Source: Schistocerca nitens (lineage: Eukaryota > Arthropoda > Insecta > Orthoptera > Acrididae). From it: a stretch of 64,000 bases of DNA. The stretch lies in assembly GCF_023898315.1 (NCBI RefSeq), contig NC_064619.1, positions 347,396,650-347,460,649 of the forward strand, read 5' to 3'. The notes below the pieces were generated by a model, which saw only the letters and a list, made by a program, of their open reading frames with translations, ran no database searches and was not told the origin of the DNA. The number at the start of each line of letters is the position of its first letter. The stretch's first letter is position 1. Positions 44,238 to 54,099 of the stretch are shown in pieces. A program made the translations under genes and the position numbers.

Positions 44238-45295
44238 TTTTATGGGGTAGTGCATAAACTTGGGATAGTGTAACCTACCAAGCTAAGTAGTGAGTTAGTT
44301 AGTTAGTTACTTGGTTGCGGGTTCCTTTGATCAGCCACACGGTACGGTAGCCGTTGTGATGTGGAACGTCTGAAGTGCATAAGAAATGCATATATGAAAC
44401 AAGATTTTTTAGTATATAAATACATTACAGTACTGTGTTTAAGATTAATATTTCTATTATTTACCCCATTCCCTTAAATGTCGCAACATGCATATACTAT
44501 ATTTATAGATTTATTTATTCCTATTCAACAATTCATCTATGTTATAGAAGGAGTTGTCAAGGAGATATGATTTCAATTTATTTTTGAAGCTATTACTGCT
44601 GCTTATCAGACCTCTTATTTCATCTGGTAACTTGTAAAAAATTTTATAGCAGCACATTTTACCCCTTTCTATGTCAAAGATAAGTTGAGTAACGGATAGT
44701 GTAAGTCTTTCTTTTTTCTGGTATTATAATCATAAATGTCACTGTTGTTTTTAAACTGGTCCATGTTGCTAATAAAAAATTTAATTAGTGAGTAAATGTA
44801 CTATGAGGCTGTTGTCAGAATTTCCAATCTTTCAAAAAGATGCCTACAAGATGTGCGACTAGGAACCCCACACATTATTCTAACCACTTTCTCTTGAGCA
44901 GTGAATACTTTTTGTCTAAGTGTTAAGTTATCAAAAAATGTTATTCCATATCACATCAGAGAGTGAAAGTATGCGTAGTATGTTAGCTTACTAATTTCTA
45001 TATCCTCAAAATTGGCAATTATTCTCATTGCAAAAGTTGTTGAACTTAGTTGCTTTAGAAGATCCAAAATATGAATTTTCCAATTAAGATTCTCATATAT
45101 ATGTACACTCAAAAATTTAGTATGCTCTACCCTGTCTACTGAATTCTGTTGATGTGTTATATTTATTGATGGAACTGTACTTTTTGCTGCAGAAAATTGG
45201 ATGTACTGTGTTTTCTCAAAGTTTAAAGCAAGCCTATTTGCGGAAAACCAATTAATGACCTTTCGAAAGGCATTTGCATCATTTTCAATTGGAGC
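44238..45295 (-). pseudogene. Jockey/BS-type LINE, 3' end, inserted in the Gypsy-like element
   Basis: Minus-strand frames read AFRKVINWFSANRLALNFEK, then KTQYIQFSAAKS, LSSTTFAMRIIANFEDIEI, YYAYFHSLM and TAQEKVVRIMCGVPSRTSC. This is the RT-thumb to C-terminus of a Jockey-related LINE. It ends after LLDNSFYNIDELL at about 44520, and a T-run at 44235-44241 is probably its poly(A) tail. The front of ORF2 is missing. Gypsy sequence continues on both sides (RNase H before, integrase after), so the LINE arrived later. Confidence 0.8.
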
Positions 45296-46140
45296 TTTTC
45301 AAGCTTGGGTAAAAGCTTCTCAGAATGACAGAAAGCACAAACAATGGATATAGACAGTCAGACTTTTAGGCCACAGCCACAATTTGTGACGCATGGTGAT
45401 TTTCTGTACAGAATTCCGAACTGCGTACCACGCATGGTGCTTCCTGCAACGTTCACAGTTTTATAGTAGGCTCATCGTTACTTTTTGGCAGATTACAGAG
45501 AAAGTAAAATGACTGATAGGCACGTAGCAATAAAGTTTCGGTTGAAATCCAGAAATCGAGACATAGACCGATACATGAAAGACTGTGCCGTGTGCATAAA
45601 GAGCAGATCTGAGTCACTGACGTGTGCCGTTGAAAAAGATTCCAGAATCAACAAAACCATTTGAATGTTTGTGTTAGATATTCTTGGACAATTTAACAGA
45701 GCAGCAGTGGGTAAAATGTGTATTCTAGTAATAATAAACCATTTTTCCTTTTCATAGTACTTAGAGCAGTTCCAGAAAAGTGATCCAGCGATGATTAATA
45801 ATTGAATACACACATTTGGCGTTCCTGGTACCATTATTACAGGTAAGGTTACAAATTTTATTTCAGCCCTTTTGAAGCTGTTTTTTCGCCTAAGTTATAT
45901 CTGAAAACTTTGCACTATTAGTTTCTATCCACAAGCAAATGGTCGTATTGAACAGGTACACCATACAATATGTATTAATTTATGTGAACACGATAGCTGT
46001 GATGCATATCTCGAATATGCTGTCTCAGAAAAAAATTCAAAATTACACAGTAGTACAGGTCTTTCATCACAGGAGGTTGTATACCACAGAAAGATGCCAT
46101 GTCCTTTCGAGGTTCTGAAACCTAAAACGTGGATCTGAGA
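45296..46140 (+). pseudogene. Gypsy-like integrase domain
   Basis: Integrase inserts the cDNA copy. Plus-strand readings give KASQNDRKHKQWI (linker after RNase H), YMKDCAVCIKSRSES (the second half of the zinc-binding H-H-C-C, with C-x2-C), LDILGQFNRAAVGKMCILVI (first catalytic Asp region), HTFGVPGTIITGKVTNFI (second Asp region, where the Asp reads Gly) and FYPQANGRIEQVHHTI (third residue Glu). Stops and frame changes interrupt it. The element is in the same orientation as the RNase H at 43862. Confidence 0.8.
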
Positions 46141-46959
46141 GGGAAACTTGATGTTTCCATCTGCTATCTGTAGCAGAGTTATCCATACAAAGTGACGGGG
46201 AAGGAGATACATATGTAAGGCAACAACAGCAATAGATCCAGATTAGATAAATCCGTAAATACTGGGACTAGTCACACGAGACACAACAACACAGGCGTAA
46301 GCCACTTTAACTATGCACCATATTCCACACAGAAGTTACACACGTACTCATTTTCGGAGAATAATAGGCTAAAGTACGAGTTAACAGTATTATTATATGC
46401 ATCATATTGGCTGAAAATCATCTTCTCAGAAACCTGGGTCCATGTTATTAACGTTAAAGGACATCCTGATAAGATCGTGCACTTCAGTAAACCTCTTTAT
46501 CTGACACCGGATGAAGTATTAAGTGAAATGACTGATATCCATATTCTCCTGTCTATATTATGTTTTCCTGTGCTACGCATGAAATACTTAAATTTAATTC
46601 CGAGATAGATCTTTAAAAATAATAAAAAGAAAAGGGGCAAAGGCTAGTTTTGTACTCGGTTTTTATCCAAAGAGAGTGTTCGTCGCATCTCTAATGACCT
46701 CGTTGTTGAGAAGACATTAAACTCTCATCTTCATTCGTTTTTTTCCTTCAACTTTAAACACTCAACCAATTCTTTAAAGCTATTGTAAATCGACAGCACT
46801 TGGGAAAGACCGATTTCTGTGGAGACTGAAATGCAATCCTGAGTACCTACAAAGAAAAAATATTCCAATCGAAGAAAAATTCCTGAACTATATTACAATC
46901 CGCGCTGCAAGCTTTAATGCATTTTTTTCACCGAGCTGGGCGTCTGAGTCCCTTTCATC
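46141..46959. other. Downstream of the integrase, no recognised gene
   Basis: Plus-strand reading near 46250-46560 is open for short stretches, with TSH and NNTGVSHFNYAPYST, but no env or other motif is identifiable. AT-rich from 46560. Confidence 0.3.
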
Positions 46960-47250
46960 AAAGTTCCAGACATTGTTTGAAGAGGATTTAATAAGGCGGG
47001 CGGCAAATAAGAGAGTGGCGAGATGAAAGCGAGCTGGCTCAAATTGCCTCACATTTCCGCCCCTCGGAGCCGGTGCGAGAAACTCTTGAGAGCTCGCCGG
47101 TGGTTCACCCCTCCCCATCCTGACCTCAGCTGCGGGATCTTCAAAGGGGTGCCGCGCGCTGCCGGAAATCACGGCGTCACGTCTTATTATTGCCGACGGC
47201 CCTCCCTCTTGGTCACTCGTTGTCTGCTCGATCCGGGGCCAATCTCAACC
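46960..47250. other. CpG-rich block
   Basis: A 290-bp GC-rich stretch with many CpG dinucleotides between AT-rich flanks. Frames on both strands are open (46888-47172 minus and 47023-47313 plus) without motifs. It could be a CpG island or the end of an unclassified repeat. Confidence 0.35.
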
Positions 47251-48230
47251 ACTTACTACGAAAATTCTGATGTTAGACGTAAAGGTGTGCACCATTTTAA
47301 ATGTATTTGCTGACGCGATCACAAGATCAAATTTTTCAGACTACTAGTAAAAGGTTTTCATTTAAATGAAGTTATATGTAGCGACCCTGTAAGTCAGTGC
47401 ATTTCATCCGACGTTATTCAGAGGGTAAGTTCTATCTGCCTATGAATACGATAGGGCAACAACGGCTGTAAGTATCCCAGCAGTGTACTTAATGCGTTCT
47501 CCAAACACAAATTACGTTTTATATGGAAAAAGGCGGAAGGCGCAATGTGCAAAATCTAGTGAAATATGTAGATGTCCCATTAAGTATTACTTCTAAATGT
47601 CTATTTTTCTCATTTTTGAAACCTTTTTTTATGCAGAACCTCTGTCAAGATGCGGCATGATAATTACGTCATATTTGATCCATGGGTCTACACATAAATC
47701 TTTTAATTCAGGTGCTGTAGAAGAATGGCCGAGTGGTCACCAGTTACACGCCTCTACTCTGCATAGATTGCCTAAACCAGTTGTCACTGTGCTTAGTCAT
47801 GATAACTGGATGTCATTTGGTTTTTGGACTTGAAAATTTAAGCCTGCCTCCACGAATTACACTTCGTTATATCCTGTGCAGTATTTGGATTGGCTTCCAA
47901 TAAGCAGACGATACTTGGCCTTTAAGTAGGCCATTATTGGCACTATATACAAACCTGTGATGTGTAAAATGTAACTAAACTGACACTACGTCCCAACGGT
48001 ATCTCAGTCGTATACTTGGTCTCTAGAGCAACTTACTCAACTGCCACCACTAGAGTACTGGTAAACAAATGATCTTATTTACGACTAAAGACTTTTTTAT
48101 CACATATGTGTTGTTAATGATAATAATCAATCTGTTGGACAGGAATGATGAGTGAGGCCTGCTGTTAAAGATAATTAGGCCTAAGGTATACAATTTTCAA
48201 TATCAATAAAGTTCATCAGCAGCCGTATAC
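47251..48230. other. AT-rich spacer, no gene
   Basis: One short frame at 47597-47833 (plus) has no motif. No repeats noticed. Confidence 0.4.
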
Positions 48231-48392
48231 TTTAAGATATTTCATTTTATTTTAAAGCAACCAGTTTCGGCAATTCATTTTGCCATCTTCAGGTCCCATA
48301 CGCTTTTATCGAAATAAAAGCGCACGGGGCCTGAAGACAGCAAAATGAATTGTCGAAACTGGTTGCTTTCAGAGTAAAATAAAATATCGTAA
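48231..48392. repeat. Near-perfect 162-bp palindrome (hairpin, possible foldback MITE)
   Basis: The left arm, from tttaagatatttcatttta through caaccagtttcgg and ccatcttcaggtccc, is the reverse complement of the right arm, ggggcctgaagacagc through cgaaactggttgcttt to aaaatatcgtaa. The centre is a perfect hairpin, cgcttttat-cgaa-ataaaagcg, at 48301-48322. Mismatches are few. A transcript would fold into a stem of about 75 pairs. No transposase is present. Confidence 0.92.
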
Positions 48393-48485
48393 CGATGAAG
48401 TTTGAAGTTTATTGACACTGAAAAGTACTTGCCAGCCGACGTCCCCTGGCCATGATGGGCCTACAGAGATGTAAGGGATGTAACG

Positions 48486-49895
48486 TACACTACTGGCCAT
48501 TAAAATTACTACACCAAGAAGAAATGTAGATGATAAACCGGTATTCACTGGACAAATATTTTGTACTTGAACTGACATGTGATTACATTTTCAATCAATT
48601 TGGGTGCACAGATCCTGAGAAATCAGTACCCTGAACAACCACCTCTGGCCGTAATAATGGCCTTGATACCTGGGCATTGAGTCAAACGGAGCTTGAATGG
48701 CGTGTACAAGTACAGCTGTCCATGCAGCTTCAACACGTTACCACAGTTCATCAAGAGTAGTGACTGGCGTATTGTGATGAGTCAGTTGCTCGGCCACCAT
48801 TGACCAGACGTTTGCAATTGGTGAGAGATCTGGAAAATGTGCTGGCCAGGCCAGCAGTCGAACATTTTCTGTATCCAGAAACGCCCGTAGAGGACCTGCA
48901 ACATGCGGTCGTGCATTATCCTGCTGAAATGTAGAGTTTCGCAGGGATCGAATGACGCGTAGAGCCACGGGTCGTAACACATCTGAAATGTAACGTCCAC
49001 TGTTCAAAGTGCCGTCAGTGTGAACAGTAGGTGACCGAGACGTGTAACCAATGGCACCCCATACCATCACGCCGGGTGATACGCTAGTATGGCGATGACT
49101 AATACACGTTTCTAATGTGCGTTCACCGCGATGTCACCAAACACGGATGCGACCATCATGATGCTGTAAACAGAACCTGGATTCATCCGAAAAAAATGAC
49201 GTTTTGCCATTCGTGCACCCAGGTTCGTCGCTGAGTACACCATCGCAGGCACTTTTGTCTGTGATACAGCGTCCAGGGTAACCGGAGCTATGGTCTCCGA
49301 GCTCATAGCCCATGCTGCTGCAAACGTCGTCGAACTGTTCGTGCAGATGATTGTTGTCTTGCAGAAGTCCCCATCTGTTGATCCAGGGATTGAGACGTGG
49401 CTGCACGATCCGTTACAGCCATGCATATAAGATGCCTGTCATCTCGACTGCTAGTGATACAAGGCCTTTGGGATCCAGCACGGCGTTCCGTATTACCCTC
49501 CTGAACCCACCGATTCCATATTCTGCTAACAGTCAATGGATCTCGACCAAGGCGAGCAGCAATGTCGCGATACTATAAACCGCAATCGCGATAGGCTACA
49601 ATTCGACCTATATCAAAGTCGGAATCGTGATAGTACGCATGTCTCATCCTTACACGAGGCATCACAACAACGTTTCACGAGGCAACTCCGGTCAGCTGCT
49701 GTTTGTGTATGAGAAATCGATTGGAACCTTTCCTCATGTCAGCACGTTGTAGGTGTCGCCACCGGCGCCAAGCTTGTGTGAATTCTCTGAAAAGCTAATA
49801 ATTTGCATATGACAGAATCTTCTTCCCGTCGGTTAAATTTTGTGTCTGTAGCACGTCATCTTTGTGGTGTAGTAATTTGAATGGCCAATATTGTA
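48486..49895 (-). mobile_element. Tc1-like DNA transposon, copy 2 (1406 bp)
   Basis: Terminal repeats cactactggccattaaaatt (from 48488) and, on the complement of the right end, caatattggccattcaaatt (ending 49893). TA dinucleotides lie at 48486-48487 and 49894-49895. This is the same family as 28150-29558 and in opposite orientation. The right repeat has three or four substitutions in its first 20 bases, so this copy is more decayed. Confidence 0.95.
48640..49660 (-). pseudogene. Tc1-like transposase, broken; catalytic Glu replaced
   Basis: The N-terminal reading has FDIGRIVAYRDCGL, a TAG stop (complement of 49573-49575), and then YRDIAARLGRDPLTVSRIW. The middle frame (49134-49406) ends with SDESRFCLQHHDGRIRVW. 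The catalytic frame 48738-49070 reads FQQDNARPHVAGPLRAFL and FPDLSPIANVWSMVAEQL. The position of the catalytic Glu (I-E-N-V-W) is Ala. A stop after TTLDELW truncates the C-terminus. At least two frameshifts are present. It cannot be active. Confidence 0.9.
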
Positions 49896-50177
49896 GATGG
49901 ACGCCAAATCCCACCATCCTCACAACTCCATAAGTATTAGTTTAAAGAAAGAGGATCGGGAAATAACTTCAGCACGGATCTAATTTCTAATATACACTCG
50001 GTACATAGCACAGAAGATTGAAAGATACTTTTTACATCTGTATTATATTACATATCACAAATATCCATAACTCTTCGAGCTCTTCGATCATCAGTTTTTT
50101 GACTAGTATGATATGGCCGTCGCAAACTCCTCTCCGGAACCAAATTCTACGTTTCGTAGCCGCACTTGCAACATATA
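49896..50177. other. No recognisable gene
   Basis: AT-rich spacer between two transposons; nothing recognised. Confidence 0.4.
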
Positions 50178-51064
50178 TACACGAGGGTAGGAACTTTAAT
50201 AGTGGCAACTATTTATTTAGATCTCGTACAAAATAGATACGTGTTTCATAGTTTTAGTGACCTTCAAAGTAGTCACCATCATTGTGTATAACCCGTTGCC
50301 AGTGATGTGAAAGTCGTAGGATAGTCTTAGCAGTGCCAGTTGTGTTGACAGTTCGAGCGGCGCGGTCTATTGCCTGACGAATTTGTAGCAGTTCTGAAGC
50401 AAATGCCGTGAAGTGTTTCCGTCAGTTTAGAAATCGAGTTGAACTTACGAGGGCTTCAGTTAGGGGAGTGCAGAAGGTGGTATAGCACTTAGCAGCCCCA
50501 TCAGTCAAACAAATCAGTAACAACTTGCACTATACATGCTTGAGCTTTGTCCTGCAAAATGATGGTCAGGTCCTACAGAAAGTGTCATCGCTTCTGACTC
50601 TACGCTATTCATTTTTGGAACTCAGCCTACGACCAGCTTAGAGACAGTAGTAACGACACTTTCTGCAGAACCTGACCTTCATTTTGCAGGACAATGCTCA
50701 AGCACGTACAGTGCAAGTTGTTACTGATTTGTTTGACTGATGGGGCTGCTAAGTGCTATACCACCTTCTGCACTCCCCTGACTTAAGCCCTCGTTAAGTT
50801 CAACTCGATTTCTAAACTGAAGGAAACACTTCACGTCATTCGCTTCAGAACTGCTACAAATTCGTCAGGCAACAGACCGCGCCGCTCGAACTGTCACAAC
50901 AACTGGCACTGCTAAGAGTATCCTACGACTTCCACATCGCTGGCAACAGGTTATACACAATGCTGGTAACTACTTTGAAGGTCGGTAAAACTTTGAAACA
51001 AGTATTTGTTTTGTACGAGCTGTAAATAAATAGTAGCCACTGTTAAAGGTCCAACCCTCGTGTA
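50178..51064. mobile_element. Foldback mariner derivative: two inverted copies of the element's 3' part
   Basis: The 883-bp unit starts cacgagggtaggaactttaa at 50180 and ends with its complement (ccaaccctcgtg) at 51062, flanked by TA at 50178-50179 and 51063-51064. The left arm (about 50180-50599) is the reverse complement of the right arm (about 50645-51062), with roughly 90-95 percent identity over 420 bp, and a 45-bp spacer lies between. In the right arm the plus strand reads QDNAQARTVQVVTDLFD and LLHSPDLS, the second Asp region and the S-P-D-L block of mariner-type transposases. The left arm has the same on the minus strand. No complete gene exists. Confidence 0.93.
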
Positions 51065-51129
51065 TACATATATATGAAATTTTAACCCTTGATAGCTGAT
51101 GTCCGTAGGAACCAAAACTACTTATGTTG

Positions 51130-52806
51130 TGTAGGTCGACAACGCACCATTTTTAAATTACGCGCTCTGATTGGCCGTGGGATTGCGCTGTTGCCGTTCG
51201 TCGATTGACGGGCAGCGATATGGTTGTCGTTTCACACGTACAAATGTCTCTCTCCTCGTCACTGCCCCAACGTGATAAGCACACGTGTCGAATAGGTCTT
51301 GCTGTTAGTGTCCACCTCACGTCAGAGACATTAACACGTAAGCTTCGCTTCGGAGCACACACACTTCACCTGCGATTTGGTCATACAGTAAGCATGGCGG
51401 CACAATATTCGTTTGAAGAACAACGGAATACGGTTTTTTGTTTCTATACTAGCCGGTGGTAATGCGCATGAAGTTCGACGGTTGTATGAGGAATGGCACC
51501 CAGCAAGACGCCACCCACACCCGAAAACGTTTACAGCAATTCACCGGCGACTTGGCGAAACAGGCTCGTTAGCTGGATATCATGGTAATGCTGGAAGACC
51601 TCGAACACGACGGGATGCTGCATTTGAAGAGACTCTTCTCGAGCGCTTCGAGAAAGTACCTGCGACAAGTACTCGATGGGTCACTCATCGATTAGTCTGG
51701 GAGGTTTTAAGGGATGACCGCCAGCATCCATTTAGTTTCCATCCTGTCCAAAACTAAATCCTGTGGCGGACTATGAACACAGGCTAGTGTTATGCCAGTG
51801 GTTTCTGCGACGTGTTGAACGAGATCACGACTTCCCTGATATTGTGTTGTTTATCTACAAGTGCACCTCTCATCGGGATGGCCTTTACAACACTCGAAAC
51901 GTCGATTACTGGGCAAGGGGAAATCCTCACAACAAGGACGTCCACGGACATCAGCAACGATTTTCGCTCAATATTTGGGATGGTATTGTGGGTGACCATC
52001 TGATTGGGCCGGTCCGTCTGTCTCTTCGTCTTACCAGGGCAAATTATCTTCACTTTTTGCAAGGAACTCCACCTGACCTGCTGGAAGATGTTCCCCTGGA
52101 CATACGACTACGCATGTGGTTACAGCATGATGGGGTTACCGCACGTAACAGTTGTGCCGTACACGGATATTTAAAAGAACTCTTCGACGGACGGGTGATC
52201 GTAGGACATGGCCCCCGCCATCACCAGACCTCATGCCACCGGACTTTTTCCTGCGGGGACTCTTCAAAGTTCTAGTTTTCCCACCCGGACGCGAACTACC
52301 TAGAAACGAATAGGAATTAATGGATCGCATTCATCATGCCGACATCCCATCAGAGCAATGTCAGGAATCTTTGAAAGAGTTCGGCAAAACATCTTTCGAC
52401 GTTACCAAGCTTGTGTCGCGTCAGAGGATCACCAGTTCGAGCACCTGCTTTAAGTAAACGATGTCATAGCTACAAAAAAGGCTCTCTTCAGGCTCGTTGC
52501 AATTTCTAAAAGACTTTCTGTACGCGAACTAACAGCTGTTGACGGGTTTGTTCCCAGTACGTCTTATCATGAAACTAGAATGGATGTGTCGGGACCCAGG
52601 CGGATTCGCCCCCGGAGTGGAAGACTGGCGCGATACCACGGAGAATGCTGCCCGCCTTGGATACATCACGATCTCCGGCAGGCAAGTCGTTCGCGGTCAT
52701 GCGTTGTCCAGAGCATCCGGCAACATGGAAATCCCGGCGCCAATCGGAGCACACTGCGCCAAGTTCCCGTAGTTTAAAAATTTTGCGTTGTCGACCTCCT
52801 ATAAGT
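51130..52806 (+). mobile_element. Decayed DDE transposon (IS630-Tc1-mariner superfamily), about 1.7 kb
   Basis: Inverted termini are recognisable: ggtcgacaacgcaccatttt at 51133-51152, and the complement of 52768-52798 reads ggtcgacaacgcaaaatttt. Outer few bases differ, so exact ends are approximate and a TA duplication is not certain. It encodes one broken transposase. Confidence 0.8.
51394..52453 (+). pseudogene. DDE transposase, first catalytic Asp lost, frameshifted
   Basis: It starts at ATG 51394 (MAAQYSFEEQRNTVFCFYTS) and shifts frame near 51460 to HEVRRLYEEWHPARRH, the helix-turn-helix region with TFTAIHRRLGETGS. A stop at about 51755 separates the catalytic part (51763-52275), which has FPDIVLFIYKCTSHRDG where the family has L-F-T-D-E; both acidic residues are gone. 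It continues with SLNIWDGIVGDHLIGPV, MWLQHDGVTARNS (second Asp), and in another frame WPPPSPDLMPPDFFLRGLFK (third Asp). It ends at the TAA at 52451-52453 after HQFEHLL. Length (about 350 residues) is normal for the family. Confidence 0.88.
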
Positions 52807-52839
52807 TATTGAGGGCGTAGATTGCAAGTATATATATTG

Positions 52840-53870
52840 CTGTCTCTCTCATCCCATACAGTTTTTATCCTGTACAGCTCCATCATGTGAGCTATTTTTT
52901 GAAGTTGGACAAAGGTTCCGTCATCCTATCCCTTTTTCTTGTCAATGTTTTCCTCATGTTCCTCTCCTCGCTACTTATAATTACGTCACATTGTCGACAT
53001 CCTTCTATGATACCACATCTCAAACGCTTCTTGTCTGTTGTGTTAAAGTTTTCCGACAGTTCATGTTTCAATTCCATACAATGCCGTGCTCCAAAGAAAA
53101 TTATTTATCTGAAATAAAGGCTAATATTGGTACTATAATACTTTGTAAAAGAATTATTTTCACCAGAAACGCCCTCTTTGCTGGTGTTAGGCTGATTATG
53201 ACGTCATGCTTGCTTCCTCCGTCATAGGTTGTTTTGCTTTCAACATAGCAGAGTTCCTTCGTCTACTTTGTGGCCCCCAGCTTGTCAAAAATCTCTTTTC
53301 TGGTACTCCTTATAACTTTCATCTTTCTTCTGATTAGTCTGTCCATGCCATTTCCCATGTCCTGCAATAATTCTTCACAGAGAATAGAAAATAGGCCCTA
53401 TCATTAGGGAATTTTATCAACATTATTATTTCCCGTAGAATGTTATGCTATTCCTGAATCTCCCTTTTATTGCGTCATTGTTCCTTCGGATTAGAGGTTT
53501 AACATCAGAGGTGAAAGACTACTCCCTTACCTCATACTTTTTCTAAACCGAGCACTTTCTTTTTGATCTTACGTCTTTTGTTTCTTGTACATTTGTACAT
53601 CGCCCGTCCTTGCGTAGAGTTGACACCCCTTTCCCTAAGAATTTTGAACAACTTGCATCACATTACATTGCCGAATGCTGTTTGTAGGTTGACAAATCCC
53701 CTATACATAAATTTGCTAGTCTTGTTTCCAAAATGAAACTCAAAATCAGAAGTACCTCTCTGGTGTCTTTATCATTCCTAAAGCCAATCTGCTAGTGCTA
53801 TAATAAATTCTCAGTCATCTTTCCTCTTCTTCTGTGTGTTATTCTTCTTAGCTACTTGGATGCTTGACCC
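52840..53870 (-). pseudogene. LINE ORF2 (RT and C-terminus), heavily decayed, minus strand
   Basis: Minus-strand readings give QIGFRNDKDTREVLLILSFI (RT block 2, G-F-R) near 53790, SSLSPLMLNLXSEG (block 4, with a stop) near 53500, and HDVIISLTPAKRAFLVK near 53150. This matches the order in the fragment at 19913-20463 (I-A-M-A-K-x-A-F). The Y/F-x-D-D box is not readable. It is probably the same family as 19913-20463 and the fragments at 27838-28120 and 57690-57960. Stops occur about every 20 codons. Confidence 0.55.
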
Positions 53871-53871
53871 A

Positions 53872-54099
53872 TTAAGCTGAAAGGGCTATAATTCTCGCTT
53901 TTATCTGTCTGACTTTGCAATTTTTGAGATTCTGTAAATGGTTTTTTCCGAAGGTCTGATAGTATGTCTCGAGTCTAAAGCAAATCAGTTTGAATAATAG
54001 TCTGGTTGCCACTTCCCCCAGTGGTTTCCAAAATTTGGAAGATATGTTGTTTAAGATAGGCTGTAAGTCTCTGAAAAACCTTTTAAATCCTACAAACAA
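53872..54099 (-). other. Open frame between two LINE fragments, unrecognised
   Basis: A 75-codon minus-strand frame reads ETYYQTFGKNHLQNLKNCKV and RQIKARIIALSA, basic and without a known motif. It runs up to the RT relic at 52840-53870 and could be a linker of that LINE, or a short unrelated insertion. Confidence 0.3.
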
